Assembly (NCBI RefSeq): GCF_002797535.1
Contig: NZ_PGFD01000001.1
Location: 62,001-126,000 of the forward strand
DNA length: 64,000 nucleotides
Reading direction: 5' to 3'
Source of the DNA: Chryseobacterium geocarposphaerae
GTDB taxonomy: Bacteria > Bacteroidota > Bacteroidia > Flavobacteriales > Weeksellaceae
Translations under genes and position numbers: made by a program
Part shown: in pieces, positions 36,501-44,797 of the stretch
Layout of the letters: the number at the start of each line of letters is the position of its first letter
Numbering within the stretch: position 1 is the first letter of the stretch
Notes under the pieces: model-generated
The model's input: the letters and a program-made list of their open reading frames with translations, nothing else
Database searches by the model: none
What the model was told of the DNA's origin: nothing

Positions 36501-37176
36501 AGATGTATATGCTTGTGCCGGAGATTCCGGTATTTTTGATGCAGGAGCCGGTCCGAACTATACCTATTTGTGGAGTAATGGAGTGACTACTCAAACTATG
36601 ACAACGAATATTCCGGGTACCTATACCGTTGAAATTAGCAATGGTACTTGTTCAAAAATATTTACGGCTCATCTGTATAATCCTAATTTACCTCAATTTA
36701 CTAATGTTGTATATGATAACGGAACTTTTACTTTATCTGCAACAAATCCTACAGGAGGTGTATTAGAGTATTCTATTGACGGAGGTGTGACTTGGCAGGC
36801 TTCAAATATATTTTATAACGTTTTAAAGAATACAAACTACAATTTAAGAGTAAGAATAAAAGATGCAAAATGTAGTACACCTTTAGAGTTCTTTACTTTT
36901 GTCGTTAATAATGCCATTACTCCAAATCAGGATGGAATAAATGACAAGGTTGATTTTTCAGGTATAAGCAATTACAATAATTTTGCCGCATCTATTTTTG
37001 ACAGGTACGGGGCAGAAGTCTTTAAAGCAAATAAATCTAATACAGTTTGGAACGGAAATATTAAAAATATGAACGTTCCGACTGGAACATACTGGTATAG
37101 AGTGCAATGGGAAAATCCGGCAAGTAAAAAGCTGGAGCAGCGAAGCGGCTGGATTTTACTTAAAAATAGAAACTAG
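33565..37176 (+). CDS. Choice-of-anchor L / T9SS type B surface protein, expanded (paralogue 2)
   Basis: A 1203-residue relative of its two neighbours, longer by about 410 residues. The signal peptide ends near NNFMFSQ. The anchor-L-type domain spans about 45-310 (FKMVLADWDDGSYDSSVFLE; FRYIFASEEYFDDYPC). The extra length comes from an internal duplication: residues about 396-648 are repeated as about 649-895. Both copies run from VQNATL through YDLTSAQ and AWTTTGGTIVSGANTL to an ICSGES.TLTA.GGATY Ig-like unit, and further Ig-like units follow. The C-terminus NAITPNQDGINDKVDFSGIS to SGWILLKNRN is a type B sorting domain. Predicted surface-exposed, stalk-like adhesin; no enzymatic motif. Confidence 0.9.
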   Translation: MLNTRTRSLFFALFLVLVSNNFMFSQKKGRTGITTMPTSQSMKSGAFIDVNTSTYPESSYDIAQLIKDVLIKGGTACTNANITNVTVSPNLSASNQNRTWGFFNKGTTAFPFTKGIVLSTGYARNAGNSFISGTLSNTFSTTGDTDLSTALGVVNNFNDATYIEFDFVPTANEVTFRYIFASEEYFDDYPCNFTDGFALLLKPNTPGSTYTNMAVLPGTAGPVSVTNIRPANKFSGGALVCGPLNASYFAGYNTAGIETNFNGRTIPLTAKATVTPGQSYHFKMVLADWDDGSYDSSVFLEAGSFDIGVQILDPAGVQLPASINVCDNQPQTFNASVQNANATYQWYLNNNIIPGATSSSYTATLPGVYKVEVLVPGNTCPGTATITIVGGTSPTVQNATLTACYAAGNVSYDLTSAQSSISTTAGVTFSYYLNQADANAGNASTIPNPTTFSSAGGQTIYVLVKNGFCSKVAQLQLVKAPQITATIAPPPTLTCATPQVTLNASASTYPTGSTFAWTTTGGTIVSGANTLSPVVSAAGVYTLTISNTFAPDNVTCTSVANVTVTGNSAPPTTTLTASKVLICSGESVTLTASGGATYTWTGLPGTGNTQVVTPTTTTTYTVNAIGANGCASQTPATITIEVTQPITVQNATLIKCYEPGNVTYDLTSAQTQITSTMTGVTFAYYINLADANAGNGNTIAVPTAFPSAGNQTIYVLVKNGGCSYVVNLLLLKTPTTTLTIAAPQNITCTVSQITLNASSSVIPTGSTVAWTTTGGTIVSGANTLTPVVSAGGVYTLTVSNTSQPGNLNCTYTANVTVTENKVAPVATLTSSVAQICSGESLTLTAGGGATYNWGNGLTGNGSTQTVSPTSTTTYTVYAVGANGCISQNQASVTVVVGPPTAGISASKSKICAGEPVTLLATGGITYNWVGLTGTGNTQVVTPTTTTTYSVYALGGNGCSSVNPATITIEVVPAIVSTLQDVYACAGDSGIFDAGAGPNYTYLWSNGVTTQTMTTNIPGTYTVEISNGTCSKIFTAHLYNPNLPQFTNVVYDNGTFTLSATNPTGGVLEYSIDGGVTWQASNIFYNVLKNTNYNLRVRIKDAKCSTPLEFFTFVVNNAITPNQDGINDKVDFSGISNYNNFAASIFDRYGAEVFKANKSNTVWNGNIKNMNVPTGTYWYRVQWENPASKKLEQRSGWILLKNRN
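34750..36250 (+). repeat. Tandem duplication of about 759 bp inside adhesin gene 2
   Basis: The DNA around 35113-35175 reappears around 35872-35934 with scattered, mostly synonymous changes, an offset of 759 bp or 253 codons. The first copy runs from about 34750 to 35508 and the second from about 35509 to 36250. This duplication accounts for most of the extra length of this paralogue. Confidence 0.7.
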
Positions 37177-37183
37177 AATTATT

Positions 37184-37219
37184 AAAAATAACCTCCATAT
37201 AATTTGGAGGTTATTTTTT
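37184..37219 (+). terminator. Terminator of adhesin gene 2
   Basis: AAAAATAACCTCCA pairs perfectly with TGGAGGTTATTTTT around a 7-nt loop. Confidence 0.88.
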
Positions 37220-37264
37220 TAATATAAAAATGAATAAATATGTGTCATTTATTTAAAAATAAAT

Positions 37265-37272
37265 TAAATTTG
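37265..37272 (+). promoter_or_regulatory. -7 box of adhesin gene 3
   Basis: TAAATTTG matches TAnnTTTG and lies 17 nt before the ATG at 37290. It lacks the A-tract context of the other two paralogues. Confidence 0.5.
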
Positions 37273-37289
37273 TTCAAACAAATATTGCT

Positions 37290-39665
37290 ATGAGGAGATA
37301 TTTACTAGCTTTTTCTTTTCTTTTATCCACTAATCTTTTATTCTCACAAGTGGAGCAAACACGGAAGGTTCCTAAACCGAATACCGGATTGGCAAAAAAA
37401 CAAGGTGCTTTTATTGATGTAAATACACCTACATATGCTGAATCAAGTTTTAATATTACTCAGTTGGTTAAGGATGTCTTGATATCTTCCGGAACCAATT
37501 CTTGTGTGACACCTCAGGTTTCAAATGTTCAGGTAAGTCCGAATTTACCGGCAAGTAATGAAGACAGAGCATGGGGATATTTTCACAGAGGTACAACCAA
37601 TTTCCCTTTTAAAGACGGAATTGTGTTAGTAACGGGTAAAGCAAAGAATACAGGAAATAATTATATCGATGTAAACAGCCCACTAAGTGATATAGTAGGA
37701 ACGGGAAGTGATCCCGATCTGGTAGCAGCAACAAACCCTAGTAAGGCTTTAAAAGATGCTGTAATCCTTGAGTTTGATTTCATTCCGACTTCTACACAAG
37801 TGAAATTCAATTATCTTTTTGCTTCTGAAGAGTATACAGGAACATTTCCTTGTAGTTATTCAGATGCATTTGCATTATTACTTAGACCCGTAGCGGGAGG
37901 ACCTTATCAAAATATGGCTGTTCTTCCGGGAAGCGCAGGTCCTGTAAGTGTAACGAATATCCGTCCGAATGTTCAATTCGATGGAAGTCCTTTGGGGTGT
38001 GCTGCTGTAAATGCAACTTATTTTGGAGGGTATAATACCACTAATATTGAAACCAATTTTAATGGTAGAACTGTTCCTTTAACTGCAACTGCTACAGTAG
38101 TTGCGGGACAGGCTTATCATTTTAAAATGGTAATTGCGGACGCAGGTGATACGGCCTATGACTCTGCTGTTTTTTTAGAAGGAGGATCATTTAATATTGG
38201 AGTTGAATTGTTGGATCCAAGTGGAGCTACGTTACCGGGGGAAATTAATGTTTGTGACAATGTCCCTCAGGTAATTACAGCTTCTGTAAGTGACCCGAAC
38301 GTTAACTATAAATGGTATTACAATAATGGAACTACTACTACTGTTGTCCAGGGAGCCACAACAAATTCCATTACTGCGATTCAGCCTGGAACTTATACCG
38401 TAGAGGTTACCTATCCGGGAAGTCCTTGTCCGGGAACGGCTTCTATTATTATTAATGGAGGAACCACGCCTTCAGCACAAGATGCTACCTTGCTGTTCTG
38501 TGCGACTCCGGATGTTCCTAATTTTGACTTAAACTTTGCAAAACCATTAATTAGTAATACACCTGGTGCAATATTTCATTTTTATGTAAACCAGGCGGAT
38601 GCACTGGCTCAAAATAATAGTTATATCCAGGATCCGTATCACTTTAATGGTACTGATGGACAAATTCTTTATGTAGTGGTTTCAAATGGAGGTTTCTGTA
38701 GTAAAATGGTTAAACTAACCCTTGCGAAAGAAACAACTCCTGTAGCAACTTTAACGACTTCGAAATTTAAGATTTGTCCGGGAGATTCAGTAGTTTTAAC
38801 AGCTACAGGCGGAACGACTTATCATTGGAGTAATTTTTCAGGAACGGGAGCAACTCAGACAGTGACATTGGATCATACAACAACGTTTGAAGTATATGCA
38901 GTAGGAGCTAAAGGCTGTACTTCTACATTACCAGCAAAAATTACGGTGGAAGTTGTTCCTGAAATTGTTACGGCTTTAAAGGATGTTGAAACATGTATTG
39001 GTGACAGAGTTACTTTAGACGCGGGAACAGGACCTAATTATATTTACTTATGGAGTACAGGAGAGTCTACACAAACTATCAGTGTTGATAAACTGGGAAT
39101 TTATTCTGTAGTTATTGATAATGGATACTGTAAGAGAACTTTCACTGCAAAAGTATTAGCTGCAGCTTCTCCTTTCATTACAGGTCTGAGCTATGAGAAT
39201 AATACACTAACGGTAACCGCTAACAATCCTCCGATTAATAATATTCCAACGACTTTAGAATATTCTATTGATGGAATTAATTGGCAGACTTCAAATGTTT
39301 TCAGCGGATTAACTAATAATGCTAACTATACAGTCTATGTAAAAACGCAGGGAAGAAGCTGTGAAAACTCAGTAGACTTCTTTACATTACACATTAATAA
39401 TGTTATTACTCCGAATCAGGATGGTATCAATGATGTTGTTGATCTTACCTCTTTAGGAAATTTTGAAAATTTCACAGGTTCTATTTATGATAGATACGGT
39501 GTTGAAGTTTTCAGATTTACAAAACAAAACCCGATTTGGAATGGTACTGTAGGAGGAAAAATATTGCCAACTTCCACATATTGGTATAAGTTCAACTTCC
39601 AGTATCCGAAATCAAAAGTACAGATGGGTACTTCGGGTTGGATTATGTTGAAAAACAGAGAATAA
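37290..39665 (+). CDS. Choice-of-anchor L / T9SS type B surface protein (paralogue 3)
   Basis: A 791-residue protein colinear with paralogue 1. The signal peptide is MRRYLLAFSFLLSTNLLFSQ. The anchor-L-type domain covers about 40-310 (GYFHRGTTNFPFKDGIVLVTG; FNYLFASEEYTGTFPC; FKMVIADAGDTAYDSAVFLE). Ig/PKD-like units include KICPGDSVVLTATGGTTYHW and VTLDAGTGPNYIYLWSTGES. The C-terminus NVITPNQDGINDVVDLTSLG to TSGWIMLKNRE is a type B sorting domain. The C-terminal regions of all three proteins share the LEYSIDG/ITW pattern just before the sorting domain. No T9SS component gene is adjacent, so the secretion machinery must be encoded elsewhere. Confidence 0.9.
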   Translation: MRRYLLAFSFLLSTNLLFSQVEQTRKVPKPNTGLAKKQGAFIDVNTPTYAESSFNITQLVKDVLISSGTNSCVTPQVSNVQVSPNLPASNEDRAWGYFHRGTTNFPFKDGIVLVTGKAKNTGNNYIDVNSPLSDIVGTGSDPDLVAATNPSKALKDAVILEFDFIPTSTQVKFNYLFASEEYTGTFPCSYSDAFALLLRPVAGGPYQNMAVLPGSAGPVSVTNIRPNVQFDGSPLGCAAVNATYFGGYNTTNIETNFNGRTVPLTATATVVAGQAYHFKMVIADAGDTAYDSAVFLEGGSFNIGVELLDPSGATLPGEINVCDNVPQVITASVSDPNVNYKWYYNNGTTTTVVQGATTNSITAIQPGTYTVEVTYPGSPCPGTASIIINGGTTPSAQDATLLFCATPDVPNFDLNFAKPLISNTPGAIFHFYVNQADALAQNNSYIQDPYHFNGTDGQILYVVVSNGGFCSKMVKLTLAKETTPVATLTTSKFKICPGDSVVLTATGGTTYHWSNFSGTGATQTVTLDHTTTFEVYAVGAKGCTSTLPAKITVEVVPEIVTALKDVETCIGDRVTLDAGTGPNYIYLWSTGESTQTISVDKLGIYSVVIDNGYCKRTFTAKVLAAASPFITGLSYENNTLTVTANNPPINNIPTTLEYSIDGINWQTSNVFSGLTNNANYTVYVKTQGRSCENSVDFFTLHINNVITPNQDGINDVVDLTSLGNFENFTGSIYDRYGVEVFRFTKQNPIWNGTVGGKILPTSTYWYKFNFQYPKSKVQMGTSGWIMLKNRE

Positions 39666-39683
39666 ATACTTTAATAAAATAAT

Positions 39684-39714
39684 AAAAGCCTTTCAAATTT
39701 TGAAAGGCTTTTTT
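39684..39714. terminator. Terminator between adhesin gene 3 and rsmA
   Basis: AAAAGCCTTTCAAA / TTTGAAAGGCTTTT is a near-perfect stem with A and T tracts on both sides, serving both convergent genes. Confidence 0.88.
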
Positions 39715-39734
39715 ATGAATTCAGAATCTGAAGA

Positions 39735-40505
39735 TTATTGGTTTTCTTTCCAAAGCTGGGTAAAAGAAATAAAATCTGTAACACTTAATTCCTCAGCTCT
39801 TTTATCCAAAAACTCGTGAGTCTTTAAAGCTTCCGGGATATTGAGAACTTTCAATGCATTCGATAGTTTTTTTCTTCTCTGATTAAACCCGGCTTTTACA
39901 ATCTGTTTAAAAAGAATTTCGTTTCCTGCCAATCCTTCCTTTGGATTTCTTGTTAATCTGATTACTCCTGATTTTACTTTGGGAGGTGGATTAAATACAT
40001 TCTCGTGGACGGTAAACAAATATGAAGTATCATAATAAGCCTGGACCAAAACCGAGAGAATTCCGTAATCTTTCGTTCTCGGAACAGCAGCAGTCCTTTC
40101 AGCAACCTCTTTTTGAAACATTCCCACCATTTCCGGAATCAGTTCATAATGATCTATGATCTGAAATAAAATCTGGGATGAAATATTGTAAGGAAAATTC
40201 CCGATAATAGCAATCTGTTCTCCGTTGGTAAATTGAAAGTCCTGCTTTAGAAAATCTCCTACAAAAGTTTCTTCGTTTATTTTGGAATAATTGTTTTTTA
40301 AATATTCAATCGATTCCTTATCAATTTCTGCAAGGTAAATATGTTGGTCTTTCTCCAAAAGATATTTGGTAAGAACACCCATTCCGGGACCTACTTCCAT
40401 TACCTTATTATAGTTCTCAAAACTAAGACCTTCTACGATTTTTCTTGCGATGTTTTCATCCGTCAAAAAGTGCTGACCAAGATGCTTTTTTGCTTTTACA
40501 CTCAA
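39735..40505 (-). CDS. rsmA: 16S rRNA dimethyladenosine transferase
   Basis: A 256-residue RsmA/KsgA enzyme that dimethylates the two adjacent adenosines in helix 45 of 16S rRNA. KKHLGQHFLTDENIARKIVE is the canonical N-terminus. VMEVGPGMGVLTKYLL is the SAM motif. NFPYNISSQILFQI holds the NLPY-type catalytic motif (Phe in place of Leu). FNPPPKVKSGVIRL and the C-terminal FNQRRKKLSNAL complete the family pattern. The gene is divergent from ftsX with a 92-bp gap. Confidence 0.97.
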   Translation of the reverse strand: MSVKAKKHLGQHFLTDENIARKIVEGLSFENYNKVMEVGPGMGVLTKYLLEKDQHIYLAEIDKESIEYLKNNYSKINEETFVGDFLKQDFQFTNGEQIAIIGNFPYNISSQILFQIIDHYELIPEMVGMFQKEVAERTAAVPRTKDYGILSVLVQAYYDTSYLFTVHENVFNPPPKVKSGVIRLTRNPKEGLAGNEILFKQIVKAGFNQRRKKLSNALKVLNIPEALKTHEFLDKRAEELSVTDFISFTQLWKENQ

Positions 40506-40597
40506 TGTTTTTTATGATTTTATTAACAGTGATTTTCTCTTTTTCGTTCCCAAATTTCGGAAGTTTTTTTCTATTTTAGCCAAAAATTTTAATATTA

Positions 40598-41497
40598 ATG
40601 GCTAAATCTGTAGATGAGTTTAATAAGAAAAGACTTAGGTCTAGCAATATTACAGTAGTAATAAGTATTGCCTTAGTGTTATTTTTGTTGGGATTAATGG
40701 GGCTTATTTTAATTAATGCTCAGAAATATTCTGACTACATCAAGGAACAGCTTGTTGTGAATGCTTATTTTGATCAAAATTATGATGCTAAAGACTCTGT
40801 AAAAATTGCAAAATTGGAAGAAGAAACTTTTAAAAAAGTACAGACTTTGGCTCCCGTAAAAAGAGCAACCTATATTTCCAGAGAAAAAGCGGCTCAGGAA
40901 GCCAAGAAAAGTATGGGAATTGATAGTGATGCGCTCTTTGAAGAAAACATTTTCCCTTCATCTATAGAAGTTGCTTTAAAACCGGAATATGTAGATCCGG
41001 CAAAAATAAATGAAGCCATTAAAATTATAAGTTCAGTTCCGGGAATTGTAGACGTGAAAAACGACAGCAGTCTGATGGTAGACGTTTACAACAACCTGAA
41101 TAGAATTTTAAAGTGGATTTTAGGTTTTTCACTTTTATTCTTAGTCTTAGCAGTTGTTTTGATTAATAATTCAATTCGTTTGAAGATCTTTTCTAAAAGA
41201 TTTATCATTAAAACCATGCAACTGGTAGGAGCAAAAAGAAGATTTATTCTAAAACCTTTTATCATAGAAGCCATTATTTTAGGCGCTATTGGTTCGGTAA
41301 TAGGCCTTTTGGCATTATTCGGGGTTTGGTATTATTTTACAAGTCAAATCGGTTCAGCATTCGTACAGGATACGCAACAATATTTCTGGTTAGTCTTATT
41401 AGTGTTGGGAGTAGGTATTTTCATTACCGTTTTGAGTACGGTAGTTGCTACCTGGAGATTCCTGAGAACAAATGTTGACGACTTATATTATTCATAA
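40598..41497 (+). CDS. ftsX: Cell division protein FtsX
   Basis: A 299-residue inner-membrane protein of the FtsEX complex, which couples the divisome to peptidoglycan hydrolases. It has one N-terminal helix at about 16-40, a periplasmic domain of about 120 residues (VNAYFDQNYDAKDSVKIAKLEE... SSIEVALKPEYVD) and three C-terminal helices with the FtsX/MacB-like RLKIFSKRFIIKTMQLVGAKRRFILKPF coupling segment. FtsE is not adjacent. The DUF3098 gene begins 1 nt after the stop, so the two are coupled. Confidence 0.93.
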   Translation: MAKSVDEFNKKRLRSSNITVVISIALVLFLLGLMGLILINAQKYSDYIKEQLVVNAYFDQNYDAKDSVKIAKLEEETFKKVQTLAPVKRATYISREKAAQEAKKSMGIDSDALFEENIFPSSIEVALKPEYVDPAKINEAIKIISSVPGIVDVKNDSSLMVDVYNNLNRILKWILGFSLLFLVLAVVLINNSIRLKIFSKRFIIKTMQLVGAKRRFILKPFIIEAIILGAIGSVIGLLALFGVWYYFTSQIGSAFVQDTQQYFWLVLLVLGVGIFITVLSTVVATWRFLRTNVDDLYYS

Positions 41498-41498
41498 A

Positions 41499-41795
41499 AT
41501 GAGCAATAAAACAAATAAATTTTCCGCAGCGGACTTCGGAAAAGAAACGGAAGCTTCCAAAGAAAATACGTTTTACTTCGGAAAAGAAAACTTTAAATGG
41601 ATGTTGATCGGTTTAGCATGTATTGTGGTTGGATTCCTTTTGATGATGGGGCCGGATGCAAATACTGTGGATGGAAAATTCGATCCGAATTCCTGGAATG
41701 ACGATATCTTTTCTATCCGCAGAATCAGAATTGCCCCTCTGTTTGTAATTATTGGTTTTGCCATAGAGGTATACGCGATTTTGAAAAAAAAATAA
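41499..41795 (+). CDS. DUF3098 membrane protein
   Basis: A 98-residue protein starting MSNKTNKFSAADFGKE at 41499, immediately after the ftsX stop; a longer in-frame ATG at 41472 lies inside ftsX and is less likely. Two helices are predicted, about 33-52 (FKWMLIGLACIVVGFLLMMG) and 75-95 (IAPLFVIIGFAIEVYAIL), separated by a polar loop (VDGKFDPNSWNDDIFSIRRIR). The family is typical of Bacteroidota and regularly follows ftsX; its job is unknown, with a divisome role inferred only from this linkage. A strong terminator follows. Confidence 0.88.
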   Translation: MSNKTNKFSAADFGKETEASKENTFYFGKENFKWMLIGLACIVVGFLLMMGPDANTVDGKFDPNSWNDDIFSIRRIRIAPLFVIIGFAIEVYAILKKK

Positions 41796-41824
41796 ATGCG
41801 TTTCTAAAGAAAATGACATACTAG

Positions 41825-41861
41825 CTTTGTCAAAGTTCTGAACTTTGACAAAGTTTTTTTT
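41825..41861 (+). terminator. Terminator after the ftsX-DUF3098 pair
   Basis: CTTTGTCAAAGTT and AACTTTGACAAAG form a perfect 13-bp stem with a 3-nt loop, then T8. It separates the pair from uppP, although the next start is only 22 bp on. Confidence 0.88.
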
Positions 41862-41882
41862 GATAAAACATTATTTTAAATT

Positions 41883-42701
41883 ATGGATTTAATCAAAGCA
41901 ATTATTATTGCAATTATAGAAGGATTAACAGAATATCTTCCTATTTCTTCAACGGCTCATATGGGGTTTACCGCCAATTTAATGGGATTACCTGAAGATG
42001 AGTTTTTAAAAATGTTTCAGGTATCGATTCAGTTTGGAGCTATTTTATCGGTGGTGGTTGCATATTGGAAAAAATTCTTTGATTTAAAAAATCTTACGTT
42101 TTATTATAAGCTGGCTTTTGCTGTAGTTCCTGCTTTGGTTCTAGGATATTTATTCGATGATAAAATTGAAGCGGTTTTGGGAAATCAAATCGCCATTTCA
42201 TCTGTTTTGGTATTAGGTGGAATAGTGTTGCTTTTTGCTGATCAATGGTTTAAAAATCCTAAAATTGATGATGAAAAAGGAATTACGGTAAGAAATGCAA
42301 TTACCATTGGTTTTTGGCAGTGTTTAGCCATGATGCCGGGAACGAGTAGAAGTGCGGCATCCATTATCGGAGGAATGGCGCAGGGATTAACAAGAAAAGC
42401 TGCTGCTGAATTTTCATTCTTTTTAGCAGTTCCTACCATGTTGGCCGTTACAGTGTATTCGGTTTTTGTAAAAACCTGGGGAAAAGAAACGGCAACTCCG
42501 CAAAAAGGATATGAAATGATTATGGCTTCACAGGATCATATCACCATTTTTATTGTAGGAAACGTAGTTGCGTTTATTGTGGCTTTAATTGCTATCAAAG
42601 CTTTTATTGGAGTTTTAAATAAATACGGCTTTAAACCTTGGGGTTGGTATCGTATTTTCGTTGGAGTAGCTTTGTTGATTTATTTTTATTTCTTTAAATA
42701 A
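41883..42701 (+). CDS. uppP: Undecaprenyl-diphosphatase
   Basis: A 272-residue integral membrane phosphatase that recycles the lipid carrier for peptidoglycan synthesis and can give bacitracin resistance. Signatures are EGLTEYLPISSTAHM near residues 14-28 and MPGTSRSAASIIGGMAQGLTR in the middle, which build the active site. About eight hydrophobic segments run to the C-terminal WGWYRIFVGVALLIYFYFF. Its place beside ftsX and before truB is common in Flavobacteriia and fits a cell-envelope cluster. Confidence 0.96.
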   Translation: MDLIKAIIIAIIEGLTEYLPISSTAHMGFTANLMGLPEDEFLKMFQVSIQFGAILSVVVAYWKKFFDLKNLTFYYKLAFAVVPALVLGYLFDDKIEAVLGNQIAISSVLVLGGIVLLFADQWFKNPKIDDEKGITVRNAITIGFWQCLAMMPGTSRSAASIIGGMAQGLTRKAAAEFSFFLAVPTMLAVTVYSVFVKTWGKETATPQKGYEMIMASQDHITIFIVGNVVAFIVALIAIKAFIGVLNKYGFKPWGWYRIFVGVALLIYFYFFK

Positions 42702-42707
42702 AAAGAG

Positions 42708-43484
42708 TTGAAAAAATATTTTCTAACTTTCATTTTATTCTCTAATCTTATCTTTTCCCAGAATTGGAATAAGAAAATTTTTAATGATGTTATTTTGATT
42801 AAAGATGAAAATGTTTTTCAATCCGGGAAATTAATTTTAATTGATATTCCATTGAAAATAAACAGTGGAGAAAGTTTGATTTTTTACAATGCTTCTCATG
42901 TTCCTAATAAATTATTTTTTGATGAAAAAATTTTTTTGCCTCAGGTTAAAGAATTTATTTTAATTTCTCCTGATAAAGAATATTATAAAAGCGTAAGAGA
43001 ATTTGCAAATAGAATAAAAGGCTGCGCAGAACCCATGAAAACGGATAAATTTTATTTTGTAAAAAGAAATGAATCAAAATGGGACAGTATTTCGCTGAAT
43101 TCTCAAAACTATCCTACAATCAATTTTAAAAATAAAATGACTGTAGGTTCTAAAAATGCTATTGTTTCTTATTATTCAGAATTTTTTGGCTCTGCTTGTT
43201 GTCCGAGAGATAAAAAAAGAGATTTTCTGACGGATAATAAGAATAATTACTTCTTTGAGGAACTTATAGATAAGGGAATTATTGTGAAAGAAATGTATTC
43301 TTGCAGTTTTGGACATGAAGGAGAGTATGCTTCTTTTTATCCTCTGAAAGAATTGTCTAATGAACAAAAAATGATTTTTATTAAAAAGAGGCGTGACTTT
43401 TTTCAGCAGGATCCGGAACGCTACCAAATATTTTTTCCGGAAATTATTGATTATCCTAATCTTAAATTGAGGAGCCTTAATTAA
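42708..43484 (+). CDS. Exported protein of unknown function
   Basis: A 258-residue protein that I do not recognise. A TTG at 42708, 6 nt after the uppP stop and preceded by AAAAAGAG, starts a clear signal peptide (MKKYFLTFILFSNLIFSQ). The mature part contains a CAEPMKTDKFYFVKR segment and a SACCPRDKK pair of adjacent cysteines in a polar region near residue 163, then a further cysteine in YSCSFGHEGEYASFYPLKEL. These cysteines could form disulphides or bind a metal in the periplasm. It is very AT-rich compared with uppP, perhaps a fast-evolving accessory gene. Its place between uppP and truB suggests read-through from uppP. Confidence 0.6.
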   Translation: MKKYFLTFILFSNLIFSQNWNKKIFNDVILIKDENVFQSGKLILIDIPLKINSGESLIFYNASHVPNKLFFDEKIFLPQVKEFILISPDKEYYKSVREFANRIKGCAEPMKTDKFYFVKRNESKWDSISLNSQNYPTINFKNKMTVGSKNAIVSYYSEFFGSACCPRDKKRDFLTDNKNNYFFEELIDKGIIVKEMYSCSFGHEGEYASFYPLKELSNEQKMIFIKKRRDFFQQDPERYQIFFPEIIDYPNLKLRSLN

Positions 43485-43520
43485 TAATTGATTTTAAATA
43501 ATGTATCTATTACTCATAAA

Positions 43521-44219
43521 ATGACCGCAGAAGACTTACAATCAGGACACATATTTTTATTGGACAAACCTTTGGATTGGACCTCTTTTCAGGCGGTCAA
43601 TAAAATGAAATATAAGCTCAAAAGAGAGTTTAATCTTCCCAAAAAATTCAAAATTGGGCATGCCGGAACTTTAGATCCGAGAGCAACCGGGCTTTTAATT
43701 GTTTGCTGTGGAAAATTCACAAAAAAGATTCCTGAAATTCAGGATGCTCGAAAGGAATACTGGACCGAGATAAAAATCGGAGTACAGACAGAATCTTATG
43801 ATACTGAAAAACCTGAAATTCTGCATCAGGATTTTTCGCATATTACAGAAGAGCAGATTAAAACCGTTTTAGAAAAATTTATAGGTGAAATTGAACAGAA
43901 ACCTCCCGTATTTTCAGCGATAAAAATTGACGGACAGAGAGCTTATAACTTGGCGAGAGCAGGAGAAGAAGTTGAAATGAAATCAAGAAAAACAACAATC
44001 CTTTATATTAAAGATATTAAAATCGATCTGCCTTTAGTAAGCTTTACGGTAGGCTGCTCAAAGGGAACCTATATCAGAAGTCTTGCTCACGATATTGGAC
44101 AGGAATTGAGAGTGGGAGCTTATTTAACACAATTAAGAAGAACAAAAATCGGAGACTATACAATAGAGAATGCAACATCCGACTTTTTAGATAACGACTT
44201 TAGATTTGATAATTTATGA
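43521..44219 (+). CDS. truB: tRNA pseudouridine(55) synthase
   Basis: A 232-residue enzyme converting U55 of the tRNA T-loop to pseudouridine. The opening FLLDKPLDWTSFQAVNKMK and KIGHAGTLDPRATGLL, with catalytic D52, are canonical. GEIEQKPPVFSAIKIDGQRAY and GCSKGTYIRSLAHDIGQEL follow in order. I prefer the ATG at 43521 (MTAEDLQSG) to the TTG at 43488, which would add 11 unconserved residues. The stop overlaps the start of the next gene (ATGATGA at 44216), indicating translational coupling. Confidence 0.95.
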   Translation: MTAEDLQSGHIFLLDKPLDWTSFQAVNKMKYKLKREFNLPKKFKIGHAGTLDPRATGLLIVCCGKFTKKIPEIQDARKEYWTEIKIGVQTESYDTEKPEILHQDFSHITEEQIKTVLEKFIGEIEQKPPVFSAIKIDGQRAYNLARAGEEVEMKSRKTTILYIKDIKIDLPLVSFTVGCSKGTYIRSLAHDIGQELRVGAYLTQLRRTKIGDYTIENATSDFLDNDFRFDNL

Positions 44220-44797
44220 TGAAAAATTTACTTTCACTAGTCACTTTATGTGGTTTTTTATTATCCTTTTCACAAAATACGGAGAATAAAAAACAGAAAA
44301 TGGATTTTTATTTTAATCCTTCTGTTAATTTAGGATATAATATATTTAAAGAAAAAGAAGTTCCTAATAACACCCAATATATAGTTCCAAAAGCACCTAA
44401 TAAAATCAGCTACGGAATTACGGCAATTGGTGGTTATAATTTTCTTCCTAACTTTGCATTGGGAATGGGACTTAAATATAGCTTTATACAAGACAACTAT
44501 CATTTGATGTATGTCATGGTTCAGCCGAAAATTATCTTTACTCCGGGTGATCAGCCGTTCTATATAGATCTTAATTACGGAAAACAGATCAATAATTCAG
44601 TAGTTTCAGATTCTGAATTTTGGGGAGCGAGACTAGGAATGCAGGTCTCCTATTCAAAAAGACTCAGTCAGGAAGGCGGGATTATTCTGGAGGGATATAA
44701 ACTTGGGAATGCTCATAAAAATCCGTTCATTATCGGATTAAGCTACGGAATTACCATTTTCAGCAATAAAAATTATACAGGTTACGGAGACGATTAA
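44216..44797 (+). CDS. Exported outer-membrane beta-barrel-like protein
   Basis: A 193-residue protein with a signal peptide ([20 protein letters not shown]). The mature region alternates polar and hydrophobic residues in short strands, such as [40 protein letters not shown] and [16 protein letters not shown], as in small outer-membrane beta-barrels. About 160 mature residues would suit an eight-stranded barrel. The start overlaps the truB stop and the stop overlaps the rluF start (TAATG), so it is locked into an operon with two rRNA/tRNA pseudouridine synthases. A link in function is not obvious; shared expression is the safe conclusion. Confidence 0.7.
   Translation: MMKNLLSLVTLCGFLLSFSQNTENKKQKMDFYFNPSVNLGYNIFKEKEVPNNTQYIVPKAPNKISYGITAIGGYNFLPNFALGMGLKYSFIQDNYHLMYVMVQPKIIFTPGDQPFYIDLNYGKQINNSVVSDSEFWGARLGMQVSYSKRLSQEGGIILEGYKLGNAHKNPFIIGLSYGITIFSNKNYTGYGDD

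Noticed and set aside
43488..43520. Extension of truB to a TTG start
   Set aside because: The extra 11 residues are not part of the TruB pattern, and an ATG at 43521 gives the usual N-terminus.
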